Shown: positions 57,958 through 64,000 of the stretch, piece after piece
How the letters are laid out: each line of letters opens with the position of its first letter
Position numbering within the stretch: position 1 is the first letter of the stretch
Source: Saxidomus purpurata
Taxonomy: Eukaryota > Mollusca > Bivalvia > Venerida > Veneridae
Direction of reading: 5' to 3'
NCBI GenBank assembly: GCA_022818135.1
Contig: JAFMSR010000002.1
Coordinates: 51,006,412 to 51,070,411 of the forward strand
DNA: 64,000 nt
Notes under the pieces: generated by a model
What the model saw: only the letters and a program-made list of their open reading frames with translations
Told to the model about the DNA's origin: nothing
Databases searched by the model: none
Position numbers and translations under genes: made by a program

Positions 57958-60900
57958 GTACGTGGAAACTTACTGCTGCATATATTGTGATGCAAACGTA
58001 TCTGGCGCTAACGGTTGTGGATGAATGTAGAAAATCAGATTTGTTTTATTTATATTTCAATTTCATTTAAATTTGTGTCAAAAATACTATGACCGCATAA
58101 AATATATTTTACATTTGTCGACTATTGTGTATAAACGTATGAATAAAATTATTTTATGACATTTTGGATTAAAAATTTATTTTTCAGGCTTCAGTGACTG
58201 TGTTAGATGCTTTTCGTGCGGGGGAGGGCTTCGTAATTGGGAATACGGTGACGGTCCATGGGTTGAACATGCACGGTCGTTTCCATGGTGCAAATATCTA
58301 AGGGAGCAAAAAGGTCTAGAATTCGTGAATGAACACCAAACGGCAGATACAGGGTCTGGTGATAACATTTCGACGAAAACTGTAAGCATGCGTTGGCAAC
58401 AGGTGACACTCCACATATTTTCACTGATAATTTCTTTCCTCGGAATAAATTACAACTCTTATTTTAAAAAAGCTTGTGTTCTTACCCTAAAATGTTCGGT
58501 ATCTTTGTTTTCCTTTATTGATTCAAGCATATGCTCTTTATAACCTTTTAAACAAGTACGGAATGTCGAATGTAAACAGTTCGATAATTTGTTATCTTAA
58601 ATAGATTGTTGTGGTTTTCCTATATAATTTTATACATGTATTAGGCAAGGATGGTATATACGCGACGTGTTGTTTTTTTCAGACCGGCATTGTCTCTGGC
58701 GACGAAGCTTTGAAAGTACTACAAGAAAACAAAACAAAACATAGGATTAACCATCAAATCAAGAGCGAAAAATCTACAAATATCAACGATAAAGAACTAT
58801 CTAAAAATAAAACTGAACCCTCAGGTAAACTGTGCAAGTTTATAAATAATGAAAGTCATCGGTTGTTTTCCCTATCTGATATAAATAGACATGACTACAC
58901 GTTTGTTTTAGGTTAGGTTAATGCTTGACATTTTTATTACTGCTATTCGATCAACAATTAATTTGTTTAGTGTTTGAAATTATTTTTGTCCAATCGCAAC
59001 GAATCGAATAGCAGTAATAAAAATGTCAAGCATTTGGTCTGAAATAAATAGCAAACAAATCTGATCTCAGCAATTCAATTTCTATTTTGTGATACAATGT
59101 TTACATATAAATAAGCACGTTTTGAAATAAACACCAAACTCTTTGTGATAGATAAAAGGAATGTCTGACGTCTGACACCCACAATTAATGAACAATATAT
59201 GACAAAATGTAAGGAATTCATTTTTTTCTCGAAAAAGAAGTTGGTTCTTGTTTATATTGGCTAAGGCGAGTTTTATGGGAAACACAATCCCGGAGAGTAT
59301 AGAATGCCGGTTGGGACATACCATTTGCTAGACATCCTTATTTAATGGCCATTTGCGATATTATTTTCGGCCCTCCCTGAAGCCCTATACGGTGCCTGTC
59401 ACGTATAAAAAACTTGTGATGGTGCTCTGTTTCAAGCAAGAACTAAGCGCTTAAAGATCTAATAAAATGCCTTGTTTCTATTTTTTTCTAAAATAGTTAT
59501 TTTTAAAGTATGAAAACACAAGAGCCATGTTACACATGGTTAATCCCCCCGCTGGGAAGAAGTTACCAGAAGGTTGTACTTTCGTACATTTTACTTGGTG
59601 AAAGGAAATCCTTAAAAAGCCGTATAGTTATGGTCATGCTGAGTACAGTTTTCAAGTAAGTGGAAAAAGAATAAGGCAATGAAGAGAAGGTTTGCAAAAT
59701 TATATTAATGTTCATTATCAGTATAGGTATGATATTTTTCTATTTGACTAAAAGTAGGCAAGGTAGAGTTATTGTTTTTGCACACTGCACTTCCTACCAA
59801 TGTGCTATGTCAGTGTATTAAGTTTGAAGAAAATCCCTCAAGTACTTTTGGAGATATGCTCCGGATTTTTTTAAAAAAGTAAATCTGATAAAGGGGGAAA
59901 ACTCTAAAAGTAGGCAAGGTAGAGTTATTGTTCTTGCACACTGCACTTTCTACCAATGTGCTATGTCAGTGTATTAAGTTTGAAGTAAATCCCTCAAGTA
60001 CTTTTGGAGTTATGCTCTGGACAAAACTTTTAAAGTAAATCTGATAAAGGGTAATAACTCTAAAAGTAGGCAAGGAAGAGTTATTGTTCTTGCACACTTT
60101 ACTTTCTACAAATGTGCTATGTCAGTGTATTAAGTTTGAAGAAAATCCCTCAAGTACTTTCGGAGTTATGCTTCGGACAAAGTTTTTCAAGTAAATCTGA
60201 TAAAGGGGAATAACTCTAAAAGTAGGCAAGGTAGAGTTATTGTTCTTGCACATTGCACTTCCTACGAATGTGCTATATCAGTGTATTACGTTTGAATTAA
60301 ATCCCTCGAGTACTTTTGGAGTTATGCTCTGGACAAAACTTTTAAAGTAAATCTGATAAAGGGGAATAACTCTAAAAGTAGGCAAGGTAGAGTTATTGTT
60401 CTTGCGCATTTTACTTTCTACCAATGTGCTATGTCAGTGTATTAAGTTTGAAGAAAATCCCTCAAGTACTTTTGGAGTTATGCTTCGGACAAAGTTTTTC
60501 AAGTAAATCTGATAAAGGGGGAAAACTCTAAAAGTAGGCAAGGTAAAGTTATTGTTCTTACACACTACACTTCCTCCCAATGTGCTCTGTCAGTGTATTA
60601 AGTTTAAAGAAAATCCCTCAAATACTTTTGAAGTTATGCTCCGGACAAAATTGGGACGGAAACACGGACGGACGGACGGACGGACGGACGGAGACCATTA
60701 CTAATATCCCCTTCGCCTTCGGCGGGGGGATAAATTATATGAATTGAATCGTAGGTGTTGTAATTGGGCCCCGTGCACTTGCGATGTACATGTCCGTTTC
60801 AATATATGAATTAAATTGTTATAAGTGCACTGCATTATATAACCAAATATTTAGTGATAAAGCAGTGAAAGGTCGCAAATGCTTATCACAGCGAACAGTG

Positions 60901-62306
60901 ATATTTAATAATTGTTTAGAGTCGCCGATTACAGGCAATTGTACGAAAAAAGCTGCAAGTCATAGCAATGATATTTTACCATTGAAACAAAGGCGAAAAC
61001 TGACACTGCTCAAGCAAAACTCCAATGTTAAATGGACTGTCTCACCTAATCTGACGATTCTGACGAAACTTCAACTATTCATGTTCCAAAATCCATGAAG
61101 AAAATGATGATGATGATGATTATGATGATCATTATAAGTTAGTTTTAATAAGAAAGAAAGAAGTTTTTTGAAAATCTGAGCGATTTGATTGGTGTGCAAA
61201 CGGGGTCAAACACTAAATATTTTAATGCATATAATACCATCATTTTGTAAAAGATATCTCATGAAATCATTTTAAATGCTGACATAATGAAACTTCAACA
61301 ATGAAATTTAAAAATATTAAAAGTGTATTCTTTATTTTCAGAATAATTTTATGTATTCAATTTAACAAACTATTTTTATTCAAACACAGATGCGTAAATT
61401 TGAAAGTCTGCTAACTTCTATCTCTACAGTAAATTTACATGTCAACTATTTTAAGTTGTCTATTAATGACAAGACCGTGAATTCTTAAACTAGCAAACGT
61501 TTGAAAGAAATATCCCAAGAAACTTCCAGCTCAACAATGTATAATTACCTCATATTATACATGATTGATTTCTGGAACGGAGCATTAAAGGTCCATTACT
61601 AAGACCAAATCAAATTTTCTTTTAAATCTGGAATTGTATCAGGAATTTACAGTTTGAAACTGGCTTCTTAAACTTTACAATAGTCATGGAGTATTTCCCT
61701 GTTTGAAATACTGCTGCAGAAAAACGAGTGAATGTTTCTGTGTTTTCTTCGATTGACTTGGGTGGTCTTTTTGTCCTACTTTCGCTTTATTGCATGTTGT
61801 AAACAGTCAGAAATATACGTTGCACATCATTGGAAGTAAAGTTATTTCAAGTAAAATTCGATATAGCCATGCTTATTCATCTACAACCTATTTATAGCCT
61901 GTTTCTATTGAAAACTGGAAAACCAACTTTCGTTTTTGAAAAGGTAAAATATGATTTATTGATTCTTCTTAAATTCAAATTTTAAACATAATATGGTCAC
62001 ATTCGGTGCAGTATGTCATATCTTTTCTTCTGAGAAGAAGCCCGTTATAGTTCCAGATTTAAAAAAATCGATTTGGTCATAATAGACCTTAATTATGTAT
62101 CTTTTGCAGATCCGACTGTGATTAAAGAGGAAAACAATAAACTGAAGGAACAGCTCTTATGTAAAATCTGCATGGACCACGATTCAAATGTTGTTTTTCT
62201 TCCATGCGGACATAAAGTTTCATGCGAGTCGTGTGCACCACGTATTAGAAAGTGTGCTGTTTGCAGAGTCCCAATAAAGGGACGTGTGAAGGCGTTTATG
62301 TCATAA
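56886..62306 (+). CDS. Inhibitor of apoptosis protein (two BIR domains and RING), 4 exons
   Basis: Exons 56886-57957, 58188-58381, 58683-58824 and 62110-62306 splice in phase to 534 aa. BIR1 (about residues 173-243) has GFYYTGAEDIVECFSC and ligands C211, C214, H231 and C238. BIR2 (about 324-395), split by intron 1 at Gly358, has CVRCFSCGGGLRNWEYGDGP then WVEHARSFPWC with ligands C365, C368, H385 and C392. L372, W375, E376 and W382 fit a groove that binds IAP-binding motifs, as in XIAP BIR3. The C-terminal RING (LCKICMDHDSNVVFLPCGHK, then CESC and CAVC) implies E3 ubiquitin-ligase activity. No CARD or UBA is seen. The role is probably cytosolic control of caspases or immune signalling; bivalves have many IAP paralogues, so no ortholog name is given. 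Confidence 0.9.
58188..58402 (+). CDS. IAP exon 2: BIR2 core, with two possible donors
   Basis: Starts after TTTTTCAG and completes BIR2. Two in-phase donors are possible: ACT|GTAAGC at 58382 (the stronger match) and CAG|GTGACA at 58403, seven codons later (VSMRWQQ). Both keep frame with exon 3 (TGIVSGDEALKVL), so 534- and 541-residue forms could coexist. Confidence 0.8.
58683..58824 (+). CDS. IAP exon 3: Lys/Asn-rich linker
   Basis: Preceded by a run of T and CAG, it encodes TGIVSGDEALKVLQENKTKH and a basic, low-complexity linker (NDKELSKNKTEPSG) between BIR2 and RING. It ends at TCAG|GTAAAC. Confidence 0.75.
58920..59034. repeat. Perfect 32-bp inverted repeat in IAP intron 3
   Basis: Arms 58920-58951 and 59003-59034 (AATGCTTGACATTTTTATTA then CTGCTATTCGAT) are exact inverses with a 51-base loop. 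It lies 95 bp past the exon 3 donor and may be a small MITE or hairpin. Confidence 0.9.
59520..60736 (+). mobile_element. TAATCCCCCCGC repeat with about six 155-bp units
   Basis: The left end has GGTTAATCCCCCCGCTGGG and the right end CTTCGGCGGGGGGATAAA, short inverted ends. Between them AAAAGTAGGCAAGGTAGAGT recurs at about 59750, 59908, 60061, 60217, 60371 and 60530, followed by a (GGAC)n tract (60660-60690). The design of a tandem core with short inverted ends resembles the pearl-type non-autonomous elements of molluscs (from memory). It sits in IAP intron 3. Confidence 0.8.
60737..62109. other. Rest of IAP intron 3
   Basis: The ORF at 60784-61098 is not recognised and lacks splice borders that would fit the IAP phases. 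A short (GAT)n run lies near 61104-61130. Nothing else is supported. Confidence 0.35.
62110..62306 (+). CDS. IAP exon 4: RING domain
   Basis: Starts after CTTTTGCAG in the phase left by exon 3 and encodes a short helix (IKEENNKLKEQL) and a canonical IAP RING: C-x2-C, C-x-H, C-x2-C and C-x2-C, ending VKAFMS-stop. All eight metal ligands are present. Confidence 0.9.
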
Positions 62307-62438
62307 AAGCGACGGCCACATTATATCACGAGAAAGCGTGTCATTTAAACTATTTACTAGTTAGTCGAAATCACTGGATGCTTTCAGTTTGACTATTTAT
62401 TTTATGTTTTTCAGTGAATTATAGAGTTTTCTCAGTGA

Positions 62439-62444
62439 AATAAA
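62439..62444 (+). terminator. Candidate poly(A) signal of the IAP gene
   Basis: AATAAA 133 bases after the stop codon; the only good match close behind the RING exon. Confidence 0.5.
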
Positions 62445-62507
62445 AGTGATAATCCACAGTTTTGAAACAGTGGATTACCATTTTTATTTTTCACTGTTTT
62501 GCGCTCT

Positions 62508-62860
62508 TTTACCCGGATTTACGTCAAAAAGTATACCGAGCGTAATTAATGCTGGAAACCATGCGACGATGACGTCGTTTAAATGACGTCATTTGCGCTA
62601 TGTTTCTGGTGACGTTTCCCGCGATTTTCGATATTTAGTAGAAACAAACTCAATAAAAGTAGAGTTTTAACCATAAAATAAACAGAAAAATTGTTGGTAT
62701 CGGTGTAACATCACGTTAATTTCACTCGTGAACACCAAAAGCTGTTATTTTCACTCGTGGCTGCGCCACTCGTGAAAATATCACTTTTGGTGCTCACTCG
62801 GTGAAATTATAACATGATCTTACACCGAAACCAACAATTATCCTCTATGTATTATACTAT
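62508..62860 (+). mobile_element. Foldback repeat, copy 2
   Basis: Begins TTACCCGGATTTACGTCAAA then AAGTATACCGAGCGTAAT as at 32811. The right part (62689-62839) is an inverted repeat with arms of about 72-74 bp: AATTGTTGGTATCGGTGT on one side and ACACCGAAACCAACAATT on the other, meeting at GTGGCTGCGCCAC. Confidence 0.8.
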
Positions 62861-64000
62861 AACCTGTTTGATTATGCATGAACATATGTATTTCAGTAGA
62901 AAGAACAGTTTTGTTATAATACATCGCTGTAATTATACATTTTTGTTATATGAATAATGTATTGCCGATACTTGGTTTACTGGATATTAATGGAGTTTAA
63001 GGCAACTTTGTTTTTCTTTTATACGGCTAAGGCAATATCTATATATCAAAATATCTCCTCAAAACTGTTTTAAATGTCATTTATTTACTGCAATATTTAA
63101 TTTTAATATTTTTGTTCAATTTGTATATTTTGTTTATGTGTAACAGTTATAGATGGATAAATTTGAGTGAATAAAGTTACTTCACGCCAGTTGGGAAGGG
63201 TCTCTTAAAATGTATGTTATTCTTTTACCTGCACACATACCTTCACTATTTGTATGTTACTATAATAAAAGATTTTGATCTTATTATCAATGTACATTAC
63301 TAATTTACTAAGTGACAATGGTTTTAACCTGTCCGAAGCACCTAAGATCTCAATGACACTTATAATATATCTACTTAATAAGCGATTAACACATTTGTGT
63401 GTAGTCGTCACTGTTGCTGCAATAAACATTTGAACTCTTGGTGTTTCTCATTTACTTGATATTAACTGCCATTTGTTTCACATGTAACAATTTTCCTATA
63501 TGGAGTGGGAACATACAATTGTTCTTTCATTTCATGCATGCCTTATGTATGTATTTATAATTTTCCTATCTTGAATGGGAACGTATCATTTTTCTTATAT
63601 TTCATGCATGCCTTATGTATGTGTTTATGACTATGCACACTTCAATACATCGTTGAACAAACCCCTTCCACATTCATCTATATAAAATGGAATTTGCTAT
63701 GTAATTTCACAGGATAGTCCTATATCAGTCACATAGATGGTATAACTCAATAGACAGTGCGAAAACATAGTCATATCTACTAAAAACCTTTAACGATATT
63801 TGTAAAGGTAAAACATTTTCTAACTAGAAGTAAATGTCATATCATGTTTTGTTAAATATAGTATAAAACCTTATGGAAAATGTTTGATACTCAATTGAGA
63901 AAGGTGTAACGACTTAAAATCATAGCAATACTAAAGCGATTGTGCTTCGTTATTTAACAGAACAAAATGTGAACATTTACACGTAAAAATGACATCTGCA
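62861..64000. other. 3' flank, no supported gene
   Basis: Contains a two-copy 70-bp tandem repeat at 63489-63628 (AATTTTCCTATNTGGA and TTTCATGCATGCCTTATGTA). No coding or RNA feature was recognised. Confidence 0.4.
63489..63628 (+). repeat. Two-copy 70-bp tandem repeat
   Basis: AATTTTCCTAT at 63489 and 63559 with shared TTTCATGCATGCCTTATGTA and TGT/TGTATTTAT; moderate divergence. Confidence 0.7.

Noticed and set aside
57958..58070. Read-through end of the first IAP ORF (TWKLTAAYIV onwards)
   Set aside because: A strong donor at 57958 and perfect BIR2 completion from 58188 show that this is intron.
60784..61098. 104-codon ORF as a possible extra IAP exon
   Set aside because: No flanking splice sites in a phase matching exons 3 and 4, and no similarity to IAP linkers that I recognise.

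Overview
The window looks like nuclear DNA of a bivalve mollusc. This is inferred from four things: AT-rich, intron-rich genes with canonical GT/AG borders; a sodium-independent sulfate transporter (SLC26) gene; a BIR-BIR-RING inhibitor-of-apoptosis (IAP) gene; and repeat families common in bivalve genomes (elements opening with TTAGCTCGACT or TAATCCCCCCGC, tRNA-derived SINEs ending in GCATTAAACCC, elements with internal units of about 155-175 bp). The species cannot be fixed from sequence alone. There is one 500-base assembly gap at 47371-47870.

Layout. (1) 1-4192: repeats upstream of the first gene (SINE-like copies, a MITE, a 32-bp tandem array). (2) 4193-25157, plus strand: a complete SLC26 anion-transporter gene. 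I rebuilt 18 coding exons whose splice phases all agree (696 aa), plus a candidate 60-nt in-frame cassette exon at the junction of the membrane and STAS domains. Its introns carry SINEs, MITEs and minisatellites. (3) 25158-29707: its 3' flank and a decayed, 5'-truncated LINE. (4) About 29865-46400: a duplicated zinc-finger locus. A module with a TATA box, an initiator-like site and a possible noncoding first exon (copy A) precedes a C2H2 array of 19 intact plus about 13 decaying fingers. A 606-bp block after the array (copy B) recurs without a visible mismatch as copy C, on the far side of a 6.6-kb insert that holds a nearly full-length LINE. Copies C and D then repeat the promoter module with no finger array behind them inside the window. 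(5) 46403-48300: a TTAGCTCGACT element, the gap and a GA tract. (6) 48300-56885: mostly non-coding, with a frameshifted SAM-like domain, a very young 149-bp hairpin and a 63-bp foldback satellite. (7) 56886-62306, plus strand: a four-exon IAP gene (two BIR domains and a RING), with a repeat element with TAATCCCCCC ends in its last intron. (8) 62307-64000: 3' flank with a foldback element that has a second copy near 32.8 kb.

The genes do not form one pathway. The transporter is a membrane anion exchanger, the IAP a probable E3 ubiquitin ligase and caspase regulator, and the zinc-finger locus a lineage-specific expansion under active rearrangement. Exon borders were read by eye from splice motifs and phase; no alignment was run.
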